DNA of 64,000 bases from Mesorhizobium sp. 1M-11 (lineage in GTDB: Bacteria > Pseudomonadota > Alphaproteobacteria > Rhizobiales > Rhizobiaceae): assembly GCF_001303895.1 (NCBI RefSeq), contig NZ_LJSD01000040.1, positions 1-64,000 on the forward strand, in the 5' to 3' direction. Below are positions 50,479 through 59,698 of the stretch, one piece after another. How positions within the stretch are numbered: position 1 is the first letter of the stretch; each line of letters opens with the position of its first letter. The translations under genes were made by a program, and so were the position numbers. A model generated the notes under the pieces. That model was not told the origin of the DNA. It did no database searches and saw only the letters and a program-made list of their open reading frames with translations.

Positions 50479-52280
50479 CGACGGTATTGAAAGCCTCGGG
50501 GCTGACCGTCGAACGCAGCGACGGCGCGTCGATCATCGAGGATGTTTCCCTGAGCCTCGAAAGGGGCGAGGTGATGGGCATCGTCGGTGAATCCGGTTCC
50601 GGAAAATCCACGCTGGCGCTGGCGCTGCTTGCCTATGCGCGGCACGGCGTGCGCATCGCGGGCGGTGCGGTCCGGGTGGCAGACACCGACATGCTGGAAC
50701 TCGACCCGGCAAGCCTGCGCAAAGCGCGACGCGAAGTCGTGGCCTATGTCGCGCAGGACCCGGGAGCGGCGCTGAACCCGATGCTGACCCTCGGCACCCT
50801 GCTGACCGAGGGCTTGGCCGGCGGCAAGGCCGAAAAGGTGACCCGCGCGCGTGAGATCCTGCGCAAGGTCGGCCTGCCCGACGACGAGGCCTTCCTGCAG
50901 CGCCGTCCGCGCCAGCTTTCGGGCGGGCAGCAACAGCGTATCGCGATCGCCATGGCGGTGATCGCGCAACCCAAGCTGATCATCCTCGACGAGCCGACGA
51001 CCGGTCTCGATGTCTCGACCCGCGCCAAGGTGCTGGATCTGATCCGCCAGCTCTGCATTTCAGACAATCTGACCGCGATCTATGTCAGCCATGACCTTGC
51101 GGTGATCGCCAACGTCGCCGACCACGTCACAGTGATGTATGGCGGCCAGGTTGTCGAACAGGGCCCCATGCAGGAAATTCTGGCGACGCCGCGCCATCCC
51201 TATACGCGCGCCTTGCTGGACGCTGTTCCTTCACTGCAGGCCAGGCAGGCGCTGAGGCCGATCCGTGGCCGCGTGCCGGCGGTGGGCGAGGCGCCTGACG
51301 GCTGCATCTTCTCCGATCGCTGCGATTACGCCGTCGAGGCCTGCAACACCCGGCCAGCGCTGAGACTGGTGGGAGGCACCCAGGTGCGGTGCGTTCGTCC
51401 CGAACTGGGTGAGACATTCGGGGTGCGCCCGCAAGCCGTAGGCCATTCCGACGGGCAGGTCGCGAACAGCTCGGCGGTGCTTCAGGCGAACGGGGTCAAT
51501 GCATTCTACGGCTATCGCCAGATCCTGTTCGATGTCAGCCTCAAGGTAGAACCGGGCCGATGCCTGGCGGTGGTGGGCGAGTCGGGCAGCGGCAAGTCGA
51601 CGCTTTCGCGCTGCCTGATCGGATTGCACGGCAACGTCACGGGTGAATTCCGCCTTGACGGCAAGCCGTTGCCGCTCACCGTGGGCCAGCGCGACCAGTA
51701 TGCCCGCCAGCGGCTGCAATACATCTTCCAGAACCCTAACGCTTCGCTCAATCCACGCCGCACGATCGGTGCGAGCCTGGCTGCTGCACTCGCCAACAGG
51801 CCGGAGGCTGACAGCCGGCCGGGCGCCGTCATCGCTGAGGCGCTCGAACGGGTCGGCATCTCACCCGACCTCGGCACGCGCTATCCAGCCGAGCTTTCGG
51901 GCGGCCAGCGCCAGCGCGTGGCCATTGCCCGCGCGCTGGTCGCCAATCCCGCGGTGCTCCTGTGCGACGAGGTGACGTCTTCGCTCGACGTGTCGGTACA
52001 GGCTTCTGTGATCGAATTGCTGCGCAGCCTGCTCGCCGACGGCCTCGGCATGCTCTTTGTCACGCACGACCTCGCCGTGGTGCGCAACATCGCAGACACG
52101 GTTGCCGTGCTCAGCGCCGGTCGGGTCGTCGAACAGGGTGAAGCTCACAAGGTCCTGGGCACGCCCAGCCACCCCTACACACAATCGCTGCTCGCCAACA
52201 CGCTGCAACTGCCAACCGAAGCCGCCGATCTGGACATGCCGGTGATCGCGCCGAGGCAATCCGCGGCCGGTTCGCGGTGA
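50475..52280 (+). CDS. Fused double ATPase of a peptide-type ABC importer (DppDF/GsiA-like)
   Basis: The product is 601 residues with two complete nucleotide-binding domains. Each has Walker A GESGSGKST, signature LSGGQQQRIAIAMAV or LSGGQRQRVAIARAL, and Walker B followed by a switch His in SHDLAVI or THDLAVV. The first domain ends with the oligopeptide-transporter C-terminal Cys-rich region (CIFSDRCDYAVEAC). One polypeptide replaces the usual DppD and DppF pair, as in GsiA and YejF. Confidence 0.95.
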   Translation: MTTVLKASGLTVERSDGASIIEDVSLSLERGEVMGIVGESGSGKSTLALALLAYARHGVRIAGGAVRVADTDMLELDPASLRKARREVVAYVAQDPGAALNPMLTLGTLLTEGLAGGKAEKVTRAREILRKVGLPDDEAFLQRRPRQLSGGQQQRIAIAMAVIAQPKLIILDEPTTGLDVSTRAKVLDLIRQLCISDNLTAIYVSHDLAVIANVADHVTVMYGGQVVEQGPMQEILATPRHPYTRALLDAVPSLQARQALRPIRGRVPAVGEAPDGCIFSDRCDYAVEACNTRPALRLVGGTQVRCVRPELGETFGVRPQAVGHSDGQVANSSAVLQANGVNAFYGYRQILFDVSLKVEPGRCLAVVGESGSGKSTLSRCLIGLHGNVTGEFRLDGKPLPLTVGQRDQYARQRLQYIFQNPNASLNPRRTIGASLAAALANRPEADSRPGAVIAEALERVGISPDLGTRYPAELSGGQRQRVAIARALVANPAVLLCDEVTSSLDVSVQASVIELLRSLLADGLGMLFVTHDLAVVRNIADTVAVLSAGRVVEQGEAHKVLGTPSHPYTQSLLANTLQLPTEAADLDMPVIAPRQSAAGSR

Positions 52281-52312
52281 ATTTGAGGATTTCTGTTCAT
52301 CAAGAGGAGAAG

Positions 52313-52759
52313 ATGATGAGTCATTTTGACGGTCTGCTCAACGACACGCTGCCGTTGCTGCAGGTAGACTTTACCGCCGAGGGAGCGCTGGCCGACCTTG
52401 AGAATCCACCGAATACGGGTGGCTTCGAGCTGGTCGGCACGCTGGTGCAGCCCAACGCGAAGATCCACATGACCCATATCTGGATCACGCCGTTCAATCG
52501 CCACCTGCATTGGGTGTCGGAGCATGTCCACGACTACGACGAAGTCCTGATCTGGACCGGCAACGATCCCGAGAACCCGCAGGATCTCGGCGCTGAGCTT
52601 TATATCGACATCGAGGGCGAGCGCCGCATCATCAACAAATCCGGCTCGATCTACATCCCGGCGGGCGTCAGGCACTGCCCGCTCGGCTTCCACTATGTGA
52701 ATCGACCCTTCCTGTTCCATGCGTTGTCACTGGACCCGACCTACAAGGCGAAGGTCTAG
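52313..52759 (+). CDS. Cupin-fold protein of unknown function
   Basis: The product is 148 residues. ATG 52313 follows AAGAGGAGA. A metal-binding cupin motif is visible: HLHWVSEHVHDYDEVLIW followed by a late His in AGVRHCPLGF. The opening FDGLLNDTLPLLQ is not a known enzyme signature. It is the last gene of the peptide-importer operon and may isomerise or oxidise the imported compound, or bind it as a sensor. A strong terminator follows. Confidence 0.7.
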   Translation: MMSHFDGLLNDTLPLLQVDFTAEGALADLENPPNTGGFELVGTLVQPNAKIHMTHIWITPFNRHLHWVSEHVHDYDEVLIWTGNDPENPQDLGAELYIDIEGERRIINKSGSIYIPAGVRHCPLGFHYVNRPFLFHALSLDPTYKAKV

Positions 52760-52776
52760 CCTTTACGGTGGTCAAT

Positions 52777-52815
52777 CAGCCATCGCCGGCGACCAACTGC
52801 CGGCGATGGCTGTTT
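52777..52815. terminator. Strong bidirectional terminator
   Basis: A perfect 14-bp stem, arms CAGCCATCGCCGGC and GCCGGCGATGGCTG with an 8-base loop, is followed by TTT. It lies between the convergent cupin and flavin reductase genes. Confidence 0.75.
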
Positions 52816-52856
52816 CCCGGTGTGTTTGCGAGGCCACCACCATGTCCCTCTGCCAA

Positions 52857-53468
52857 TCAGGTTTCTTCTTTCCAGCGCGGCCGGCGCATCTGGAACGTCT
52901 CGCTGGTCGAGAGATAATCCATATAGCCGAGCCGGGCGACATTGCCGGCCTTCTTCTGGTCGAAAAGCCCGGCCGTCAGCATGGCGTCATCGATATGGAT
53001 GCCGACGACCTCGCCCATGACTACGAAGACTCCGGCCCAGCGACCATCGAGGCCCTTTGGTTCGATGATCTCGGTCAATCGGCATTCGAGCACGGCGGGA
53101 GCGCCTGCGACATGCGGGGCGGCGATCAGCCTCGAATTGGCGGCTTCCAGCCCGGCATAACCGAACTCGCTGATCCCGCGCGGTGCGTCGACCGAGGTCG
53201 CGTTCATCTGGCGGGCAAGTTTTTCACCGACCAGGTTGACGGCGAATTCGCCTGTTTCCCGGGCGAAGACGACGCTGTCCTTTTCGGCATCCGCCGAGAA
53301 CCAGACAAGGTAAGGATCGACCGACAGTGCGTTGAAGAAGGAGTAGGGCGCGAGGTTGATCGCGCCCGAGCTGCTGCGGGTCGAAATCCAGCCGATCGGC
53401 CGCGGCGAAACGATCGCCTTGAACGGGTCGTGCGGCAGGCCGTGGCCATCGGATGGACGGTAGAACAT
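52857..53468 (-). CDS. Flavin reductase-like FMN-binding protein
   Basis: The product is 203 residues. The start is the ATG ending at 53468 (MFYRPSDGHG). The flavin-reductase-like core is clear: SPRPIGWISTRSSSGAINLAPYSFFNALS and a GEFAVNLVGEKLARQMNATS stretch. Such proteins supply reduced FMN to two-component monooxygenases or act alone. It is five bases downstream of the Rid-family gene. Both are divergent from the MarR gene and share its putative operator. Confidence 0.85.
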   Translation of the reverse strand: MFYRPSDGHGLPHDPFKAIVSPRPIGWISTRSSSGAINLAPYSFFNALSVDPYLVWFSADAEKDSVVFARETGEFAVNLVGEKLARQMNATSVDAPRGISEFGYAGLEAANSRLIAAPHVAGAPAVLECRLTEIIEPKGLDGRWAGVFVVMGEVVGIHIDDAMLTAGLFDQKKAGNVARLGYMDYLSTSETFQMRRPRWKEET

Positions 53469-53473
53469 GAGGG

Positions 53474-53875
53474 TCAGTCCTGACGTGCCGCGACGAGATC
53501 CGCCTCCACTTTCCAGGCCGGGTTGGCGAGCCCCGTGACCACGACAGCCGTGGTTGCGGTCTGGACACCGGCAAAGACGCGGTTGCGGATGCCGGCATAG
53601 GTGATGATGTCTTCGGCCGACATGCAATAGGCGTTGAACTTCACGATGTCGGCGAAGGTCATGCCCGCGGATGCGAGGATGGCGCGGATGTTTTCCATCA
53701 TCTGCTCGGTCTGCTCTTCAAGGCTCTCCGGCACGGTGCCGTCCGGCCGCGCGCCGACCTGGCCAGCGACGTAGAGATGGCGGCTGGCGGCCGGCACCTC
53801 GACTGCATGCGCATAGAGGTTGCGGGCAGGCGGTGCGATGGTCGCCGGATTGTGCAGTTTGTTGCCGGTGGTCAT
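53474..53875 (-). CDS. Rid-family (YjgF/YER057c) protein lacking the RidA arginine
   Basis: The product is 133 residues and has the Rid trimer fold pattern (LYVAGQVGARPDGTVPESLEEQTEQMMENIRAILASAGMTFADIVKFNAYC). In RidA deaminases an Arg-Leu-Pro motif near residue 105 holds the catalytic Arg; here the region reads GLANPAWKVEADL, so enamine deaminase activity is doubtful. It may instead be one of the catabolic Rid subfamilies that process aromatic or hydroxylated intermediates. Confidence 0.85.
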   Translation of the reverse strand: MTTGNKLHNPATIAPPARNLYAHAVEVPAASRHLYVAGQVGARPDGTVPESLEEQTEQMMENIRAILASAGMTFADIVKFNAYCMSAEDIITYAGIRNRVFAGVQTATTAVVVTGLANPAWKVEADLVAARQD

Positions 53876-53945
53876 TTTTATCCTCCCTTGGAAGCCTGAA
53901 ATTCAGCACGTTGCGCGGCGAAGCTCGACATATTCGTGATGACAG

Positions 53946-53989
53946 TTTGGTTGTCGAAATGAACTTTATAGTTCACTTTGTCAACCAAA
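53946..53989. promoter_or_regulatory. Nested palindrome, putative MarR operator 1
   Basis: Concentric inverted repeats: outer arms TTTGGTTG (53946-53953) and CAACCAAA (53982-53989), inner arms TGAACT (53960-53965) and AGTTCA (53970-53975). In all, 18 of 22 positions pair. It sits between the divergent Rid-family and MarR genes. The half-site GTTG-N6-TGAACT also occurs at 54854-54869. Confidence 0.75.
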
Positions 53990-54104
53990 TCATGTTGCGC
54001 GTAACGCGACAAAGGAGTGGATTTCCGATGACGTTTCGGGTTGAGGTGAAATCGCGCTTCCCGTTTTGGGCGAATGCGGACGGGCGCCTGCAGGGGATGA
54101 CGGA

Positions 54105-54650
54105 ATGAGTGGACCGGACAACGGCGTCGACGATGCCGACAACATGGCGCATCTGATCGAGGCGCACGACGCGCGCGATCTGTTTTCCTTCCAGCTGCAA
54201 CGCCTCGCCTCGCTTTCGAGCCGCATTGCTTTCCTGTCGATCAGCCCGCGCTACAAGCTGACGGTTCGGGAATGGCGCGCGCTTGCCGTGCTCGACTATC
54301 TCAAGGAAGCGCCTCTGCAACTTCTGGCCAATCATAGCGGTCTTTTGAAAAGCCAGATGAGCCGTGTCGTGTCCGGCCTCATCGACCGTGGCCTGATCAG
54401 CCGCTCGGAAAACCCCGAGGATGGGCGCAGCATCCTGCTGCGCCTCACCGGCGAGGGCAGGGAGATCGTAGCGAAGATCCTCGCCGATTCCGAACACCGC
54501 AACGAGATGATGCTCTCGAGCCTGTCATTGGAAGAGCGTTCGCAGCTTCAGAAATCGCTGCAGGCCGTCTTCAAGAGTTCGATCGCCTATTACGACCAGC
54601 TTCGCCGCGAGGTCGTTGCCGCCGGCGGCGATCTCGGCGAGGAAGAGTGA
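54105..54650 (+). CDS. MarR-family transcription regulator
   Basis: The product is 181 residues; ATG 54105 after GGGGATGACGG. The winged helix is clear: LTVREWRALAVLDYLKEAPLQLLANHSGLLKSQMSRVVSGLIDRGLISRSENPEDGRSILLRLT. MarR proteins are usually repressors released by aromatic acids or CoA thioesters. Matching nested palindromes lie on each side of the gene (53946-53989 and 54852-54891), upstream of the Rid/flavin-reductase pair and the aldehyde-dehydrogenase operon. It probably represses both. Confidence 0.9.
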   Translation: MSGPDNGVDDADNMAHLIEAHDARDLFSFQLQRLASLSSRIAFLSISPRYKLTVREWRALAVLDYLKEAPLQLLANHSGLLKSQMSRVVSGLIDRGLISRSENPEDGRSILLRLTGEGREIVAKILADSEHRNEMMLSSLSLEERSQLQKSLQAVFKSSIAYYDQLRREVVAAGGDLGEEE

Positions 54651-54851
54651 TGCCAACGCCACGCATCCTCCTGGACGCGTAGAAGACGCTTTCAGCCTCG
54701 TTTGCGCATGCTCGTTTCCGAAATCGGCTCGGATTTTGGGGCGCAGGCGCAAGTTACCTGCTTCCGCTACTTCGCCCAGTCTCCAGACAAATCATCAGCT
54801 TGGTCGCCGCGTGCAAAATGTGCGGCGGGGTTGAGATATTTTCACTCAATA

Positions 54852-54891
54852 TAGTTGACGATGTGAACTAGATGGTTTACGAAATCAACTA
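54852..54891. promoter_or_regulatory. Nested palindrome, putative MarR operator 2
   Basis: Outer arms TAGTTGA (54852-54858) and TCAACTA (54885-54891) enclose inner arms GTGAAC and GTTTAC; 13 of 20 positions pair. It ends 21 bases before the aldehyde dehydrogenase ATG. It shares GTTG-N6-TGAACT with operator 1 in the same spacing and is therefore likely bound by the same MarR protein. Confidence 0.72.
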
Positions 54892-54912
54892 AATTGGAAT
54901 TGAGGAATACGG

Positions 54913-56358
54913 ATGGAACTGGCGAAGCTGTTCATCGATGGCGCATGGTGCGAGGGGAGCTCGGGACGATCCGGCAAGGTCATCGATCCGGCAACCGGCG
55001 AAGCCTTCGCATCAGTGACGCATGCCAGCGCGGCGGATCTCGACCGGGCACTATCCGCCGCCCGGCGCGCCTTCCTCGAATGGCGGCTGGTTTCGCCCTA
55101 TGACCGTTCGAAGCTGCTGCGCAAGGCTGCCAACTTGTTGCGCGAGCGTGCGCCGGACATTGCCGCATTGATGACGCGCGAGCAGGGCAAGCCGCTCGCC
55201 GAGGCGCTCGGCGAGACCGTCGGCTCGGCCGATCACATTGACTGGTATGCCGAAGAGGGACGCCGTGCCTACGGCCGTCTCATTCCGGCGCGCATGCCGG
55301 GCGTGCGCCAGATCGTGGTCAAGGAGCCGGTAGGTCCCGTCGCCGGCTTCTCGCCCTGGAATTTCCCAGTAAGCCAGGCCGTGCGCAAAATCGCAGGCGC
55401 GGTGGCTGCCGGGTGCACGATCATCATCAAATGCCCGGAGGAGACGCCGTTCTCGCCGATCGAGCTGGTCCGCTGCTTTGAGGATGCCGGCATTCCGGCC
55501 GGCGTCGTCAACCTCGTCTTCGGGGTGCCGGCCGAGATCTCGGAATACCTCATTCCTGCCCCGCAGATCCGCAAGATCTCGTTCACCGGCTCCATTCCAG
55601 TCGGCAAGCATCTTGGCCAGCTGGCGGCCGCTCACGTCAAGCGGGCGACGCTCGAACTCGGCGGACACTCGCCTTTCATCGTGTGTGAGGACGCCGATCC
55701 GGAAGAAGCAGTCAAACTTGGCCTGTTCCTGAAATACCGCAACGCCGGTCAGGTCTGCGCCGCGCCGTCCCGCTATTACGTGCATGAGCGGCACTACAAG
55801 CGTTTCGTCGATGCCTTCGTCGCCGGTTCGGAAAACCTGAAGGTTGGTCCGGGTACGGAGACGGGCGTGCAGATGGGGCCGCTTGCCAATTCCCGTCGCC
55901 TCGACGCCATGCAGGCTTTCGTCACGGATGCCGAGAGCCGCGGCGCCAGGGTGCTTGCCGGCGGCAAGCGTATCGGCAACCAGGGCAATTTCTTCGCGCC
56001 GACCGTGCTTGTCGATACGCCGGACGATGCGCGCCTGATGGTCGACGAGCCGTTTGGTCCGCTCGCGCCAATTGCTTCCTTTTCCAGTCTGGACGATGCG
56101 ATCGCGCGTTCGAACAGCCTTCCCTATGGCCTCGCCGCTTTCGCTTTCACGCGCTCTGAGCGCACGTCGACGCTGCTCGGCGAACAGTTGGAGTCCGGCA
56201 TGGTCTCGATCAATCACTTCGGCATTGCCGCGCCGGAGACGCCGTTCGGCGGCGTCAAGGAGAGTGGCTATGGCAGCGAAGGCGGGAGTGAAGGCCTCGA
56301 AGCCTTCTTCCAGACGAAGTTCATCAGTGAACTGGGGCTCAAGGACGCGGCGGCCTGA
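54913..56358 (+). CDS. NAD(P)-dependent aldehyde dehydrogenase (succinate-semialdehyde dehydrogenase group)
   Basis: The product is 481 residues with GAGGAA upstream of ATG 54913. It has the FSPWNFPVSQAVRKIAGA cofactor region, base Glu in LELGGHSPF and catalytic Cys in RNAGQVCAAPSRYY. It is a paralogue of the enzyme at 31222, with large shared blocks. It is the first gene of the MarR-controlled operon containing a polyamine-type importer and CoA-dependent steps, so it probably oxidises an aldehyde derived from the imported compound. Confidence 0.88.
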   Translation: MELAKLFIDGAWCEGSSGRSGKVIDPATGEAFASVTHASAADLDRALSAARRAFLEWRLVSPYDRSKLLRKAANLLRERAPDIAALMTREQGKPLAEALGETVGSADHIDWYAEEGRRAYGRLIPARMPGVRQIVVKEPVGPVAGFSPWNFPVSQAVRKIAGAVAAGCTIIIKCPEETPFSPIELVRCFEDAGIPAGVVNLVFGVPAEISEYLIPAPQIRKISFTGSIPVGKHLGQLAAAHVKRATLELGGHSPFIVCEDADPEEAVKLGLFLKYRNAGQVCAAPSRYYVHERHYKRFVDAFVAGSENLKVGPGTETGVQMGPLANSRRLDAMQAFVTDAESRGARVLAGGKRIGNQGNFFAPTVLVDTPDDARLMVDEPFGPLAPIASFSSLDDAIARSNSLPYGLAAFAFTRSERTSTLLGEQLESGMVSINHFGIAAPETPFGGVKESGYGSEGGSEGLEAFFQTKFISELGLKDAAA

Positions 56359-56423
56359 GCCTCAACAGAAAGATGTGACCGCCGATCAACGTAAATTGTG
56401 TGTCATCAATGGGAGAGATGAAG

Positions 56424-57461
56424 ATGCACAAGTCTGTCAAACGCGGACTTATCACAGCAACGGCCTGGGCCGTATTGTCGACCACGGCCATGGCCGCGGA
56501 CACGCTGACGCTCGCCGGGCTTGGCGGCAAGGTTCAGGAAGACCTGACCGCAACGCTGTTCAAGCCATCGGCTGAGAAAATCGGTGCCGAACTCAGAACG
56601 GAATCGCATGACGGCATCGCTGCCGTGCGTGTGCAGGTGCAATCCGGTGCGCCGGGCTGGGATGTCGCGCATCTCGGCGCAGAAGACTGCGCCATCGGTG
56701 CCGCCGAAGGCCTGTTCGAGCCGATCGATTACTCGGTGGTCAATGGAGACGGTATTCCGGAAGGCGTCCGCGCCAAGGACTGGATCGCCACGAATACCTA
56801 TTCCGTTGTTCTCGCTTGGCGCACGGACAAGTATGGCGACAATCCGCCGAAGGACTGGAAGGACTTCTGGGATGTCGAGAAATTCCCCGGTCGCCGCGCA
56901 CTCAGCGTATACCCGCAGGAGATGATGGAAATCGCATTGCTCGGTGACGGCGTCGAGCGTGACAAGGTCTATCCGCTCGACACCAAACGTTCGCTGGCGG
57001 CGCTCGAGAAGATCAAACCCAGCGTCTCGGTGTGGTGGACCTCGGGTGCCCAGTCTGCGCAACTCCTCAAGGACGGCGAAGTCGACATGGAGGCGATCTG
57101 GGGCAGCCGCATCGCCGGCGTCATCGCTGATGGCGCGCCTGTCAAATTCACCTATCAGGACGGCGTCATCGGCTTTGGCTGTGTCGCGATCCTGAAGGGC
57201 TCGAAGAACGTGGCGGCTGCACAGAAACTCGTCGCCAACATCGTCTCGCCCGAGATCCAGGCGCGCATTCCGACGATGATGGGCTACTACGGACCCTCGA
57301 ACAAGAAAGCCTTCGAGGCAAAGCAGTTTTCCGCCGATGTGCTCACCCAGTCGAACGCCTCGCCGGAAAACGCGGCAAAACAGGTCACCATGCAGCCGAC
57401 CTGGTGGTCCGAGAACATCCAGGATGTCCAGGAAGACTTCAAGAACCTGATCGTCCAGTAG
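56424..57461 (+). CDS. Spermidine/putrescine-type ABC substrate-binding protein
   Basis: The product is 345 residues. ATG 56424 gives a normal signal peptide (MHKSVKRGLITATAWAV...AMAAD) and is 8 bases after GGGAG; earlier ATGs at 56409 and 56418 are too close. It belongs to the PotD-like family 1 binding proteins (LAGLGGKVQEDLTATLFKPSAEK, TGVVYN-like NTYSVVLAWRTDKYGDNPPKDWKDFWDVEKFPGRRAL). The ligand could be a polyamine or an unrelated organic acid. Confidence 0.9.
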   Translation: MHKSVKRGLITATAWAVLSTTAMAADTLTLAGLGGKVQEDLTATLFKPSAEKIGAELRTESHDGIAAVRVQVQSGAPGWDVAHLGAEDCAIGAAEGLFEPIDYSVVNGDGIPEGVRAKDWIATNTYSVVLAWRTDKYGDNPPKDWKDFWDVEKFPGRRALSVYPQEMMEIALLGDGVERDKVYPLDTKRSLAALEKIKPSVSVWWTSGAQSAQLLKDGEVDMEAIWGSRIAGVIADGAPVKFTYQDGVIGFGCVAILKGSKNVAAAQKLVANIVSPEIQARIPTMMGYYGPSNKKAFEAKQFSADVLTQSNASPENAAKQVTMQPTWWSENIQDVQEDFKNLIVQ

Positions 57462-57480
57462 GTTCGCATTCTGCGAGTTT

Positions 57481-57509
57481 GGAAGGTGGGTCTCCGGTAT
57501 CCACCTTCC
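57481..57509 (+). repeat. Intercistronic hairpin after the binding-protein gene
   Basis: Perfect 9-bp arms GGAAGGTGG and CCACCTTCC, with no T-run. Such hairpins often stabilise the binding-protein part of a transport mRNA, which needs higher expression than the ATPase. The rest of the 267-base gap shows no gene. Confidence 0.55.
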
Positions 57510-57728
57510 ACCGACCCTGACGCTGCACCAGCGGTGCGGCCGATCTCTGACACGTCTTTGTATCGGTGGATTGTCAATGATGTTGCCAACGACCTTTGTA
57601 GGGAAAGCCAGCCAACAGCCGAGCCGGCCGAAGTGCTCGACGCGTTCCGTCGTCGGTCGCAAGATGCGTTTTGGCTGCGTTCACGCTTGAGCGCGTAGCG
57701 AATGCCGACCGTTTACAAGGAGGCCGCG

Positions 57729-58796
57729 ATGCCCGGCAGGGTCGAAATCCGAAACATCCGAAAAGCCTATGGCAGCTTTCTCGCACTCGATGACGTGTCG
57801 CTCGATATCGCGCCGGGCGAGTTCCTGACCCTGCTCGGTCCTTCGGGATCCGGCAAGACGACGCTTCTCAACGTGCTTGCGGGTTTTGTGCGTCCAGATT
57901 CCGGTTCTATCACCATCGACGGCGCCGAATTCCTGCTGCTGCCGCCGCACAAGCGCAATCTGGGCATGGTGTTCCAGAACTACGCGCTGTTCCCCCATAT
58001 GAGCGTGCGCCGCAATGTCGGCTATCCGCTGCGTTTGCGCGGCGTGTCCGGAGCCGAACTCGACCGGCGTGTCGAGGAAGCGCTCGGCCTTGTCCAGATG
58101 GCGCATCTCGCCGACCGTGGCGTCAACGCGCTTTCGGGCGGCCAGCGCCAGCGCGTGGCGCTGGCACGCGCCATCGTCTTCGAACCCTCGATCTTGCTGA
58201 TGGACGAGCCGCTTTCGGCACTCGACAAGAAACTGCGCGAGCACATGCAGCTCGAACTGAAGCGGCTGCATGACCGGTTGGGAACGACCACGGTCTATGT
58301 CACGCACGACCAACGCGAGGCGTTGACGCTCTCGGATCGCATCGCGGTGGTGAACGGCGGCAAAATCGTGCAGCTCGGAACGCCGGATGAAATATACGAC
58401 CGCCCGAAGAACAAGTTCGTGGCGGACTTCATCGGCGAGACCCGTTTCCTGCCCGTGGAGACCGGCGCATCCGGCGCGCTTCTCTATGGCCGTCCGCTCA
58501 GGACGCGCGACGACTGGAAAGGCGCAACCGGCGAAAAACCATGGCTTGTCATCCGTCCCGAGCGGCTGCGCTGGAAAGGGGACGAATCCCAGACAGCGAA
58601 CCGCATCGAGGCTGAGACAACCGATATCATCTACCAGGGTGACAGCTACCTGATCACGGTTCGCATGCCTGACGGTGCCGAGCTTGACCTGCGTCGCGGC
58701 CCCGACCTCGGTGGCAAGGACCTGCCGGAACGCGGGCAGCCGATCCAGCTATGGCTCGATCGCGAACACACGATCCTGGTGGCGGACAAGTCATGA
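57729..58796 (+). CDS. ABC transporter ATPase (PotA-like, spermidine/putrescine type)
   Basis: The product is 355 residues. ATG 57729 follows AAGGAGG. Walker A GPSGSGKTTLL, signature LSGGQRQRVALARA, Walker B LLMDEPLSAL and switch His THDQREAL are intact. A C-terminal TOBE region (about 280-350) follows, as in PotA, CysA and MalK. It couples ATP hydrolysis to the two permeases encoded directly downstream. Confidence 0.95.
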   Translation: MPGRVEIRNIRKAYGSFLALDDVSLDIAPGEFLTLLGPSGSGKTTLLNVLAGFVRPDSGSITIDGAEFLLLPPHKRNLGMVFQNYALFPHMSVRRNVGYPLRLRGVSGAELDRRVEEALGLVQMAHLADRGVNALSGGQRQRVALARAIVFEPSILLMDEPLSALDKKLREHMQLELKRLHDRLGTTTVYVTHDQREALTLSDRIAVVNGGKIVQLGTPDEIYDRPKNKFVADFIGETRFLPVETGASGALLYGRPLRTRDDWKGATGEKPWLVIRPERLRWKGDESQTANRIEAETTDIIYQGDSYLITVRMPDGAELDLRRGPDLGGKDLPERGQPIQLWLDREHTILVADKS

Positions 58797-59698
58797 CGAT
58801 GGTGCTCAATCATCCGGGCATCGCGGATGCCGACCACAACGCGGATGCCTTGAAGCGCCAAGGCAGTCGCGAACGCCGTGTGCTGGCCTCGCTGACGCTG
58901 CCGGGCGCGATCCTGATCTTCCTTGTCCTGATCCTGCCGATCGGCTGGCTGTTCTGGCTTTCCTTCTTCGGACCTTCCGGGGAGCCGACGCTGGAAAACT
59001 ATACGCGCATGCTGAAGCCCATCTATGTGCGCACCTTTATCTCAACCTTCGAGGTGGCGGGCCTGGTGACGCTGGTCTGCGTGCTTCTCGGCTACCCGGT
59101 TGCCTATCTCCTGTCACAGCTTTCCGAGCGTACCGCGGGATTGCTGATGATTTTCGTGGTGCTGCCATTCTGGACTTCGGTGCTGGTGCGTACCTATGCC
59201 TGGCTCGTGCTTCTCCAGCGCACCGGGCTGGTGAACACGTGGCTGATCGATGCCGGGGTGATCTCCACACCGCTGCCGCTGGTCCACAACATGCTCGGCA
59301 CCGTGATCGGCATGGTGCATGTCATGCTGCCGTTCCTGATCCTGCCGCTCTATGCTTCGATGCGGGCGATCGACTCGGTCTATATGCGCGCTGCAGCCAA
59401 TTGCGGGGCCACGCCCTCGCAAGCTTTCCGCCAGGTCTTCCTGCCGATGTCGCTGCCCGGGCTTGCAGCCGGCGTCGCCCTTGTCTTCGTGCTCTGCCTC
59501 GGCTTCTTCGTCACGCCGGCGCTGCTCGGTGGCGGACGCGTCGCGATGTGGGCGATGCAGATCGCCAACAACATCTCCGTCTATGGCAATTGGGGTGCGG
59601 CGAGCGCGCTCGGCGTCGTGCTCCTGGTGGTCACAGGCATCATCCTCTACGTCTTCAAACGGCTGTTCAGGGTCGACAGTTTCGAGGGCGTGCGCTGA
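58793..59698 (+). CDS. ABC permease (PotB-like)
   Basis: The product is 301 residues. ATG 58793 overlaps the ATPase stop by four bases. It has six membrane helices, and the EAA loop reads VYMRAAANCGATPSQAFRQVFLPMSLPGLAAG. A long cytoplasmic N-terminus (about 30 residues) precedes the first helix. It forms the transmembrane channel with the next protein. Confidence 0.94.
   Translation: MTMVLNHPGIADADHNADALKRQGSRERRVLASLTLPGAILIFLVLILPIGWLFWLSFFGPSGEPTLENYTRMLKPIYVRTFISTFEVAGLVTLVCVLLGYPVAYLLSQLSERTAGLLMIFVVLPFWTSVLVRTYAWLVLLQRTGLVNTWLIDAGVISTPLPLVHNMLGTVIGMVHVMLPFLILPLYASMRAIDSVYMRAAANCGATPSQAFRQVFLPMSLPGLAAGVALVFVLCLGFFVTPALLGGGRVAMWAMQIANNISVYGNWGAASALGVVLLVVTGIILYVFKRLFRVDSFEGVR

Noticed and set aside
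54616..54834. Possible small gene after the MarR gene
   Set aside because: It overlaps the MarR coding end, has a composition like random GC-rich sequence, and has no family or ribosome-binding site.
57486..57698. Possible 70-residue gene in the gap before the PotA-like gene
   Set aside because: No ribosome-binding site, no recognisable family, and it starts inside a hairpin; better read as intergenic.
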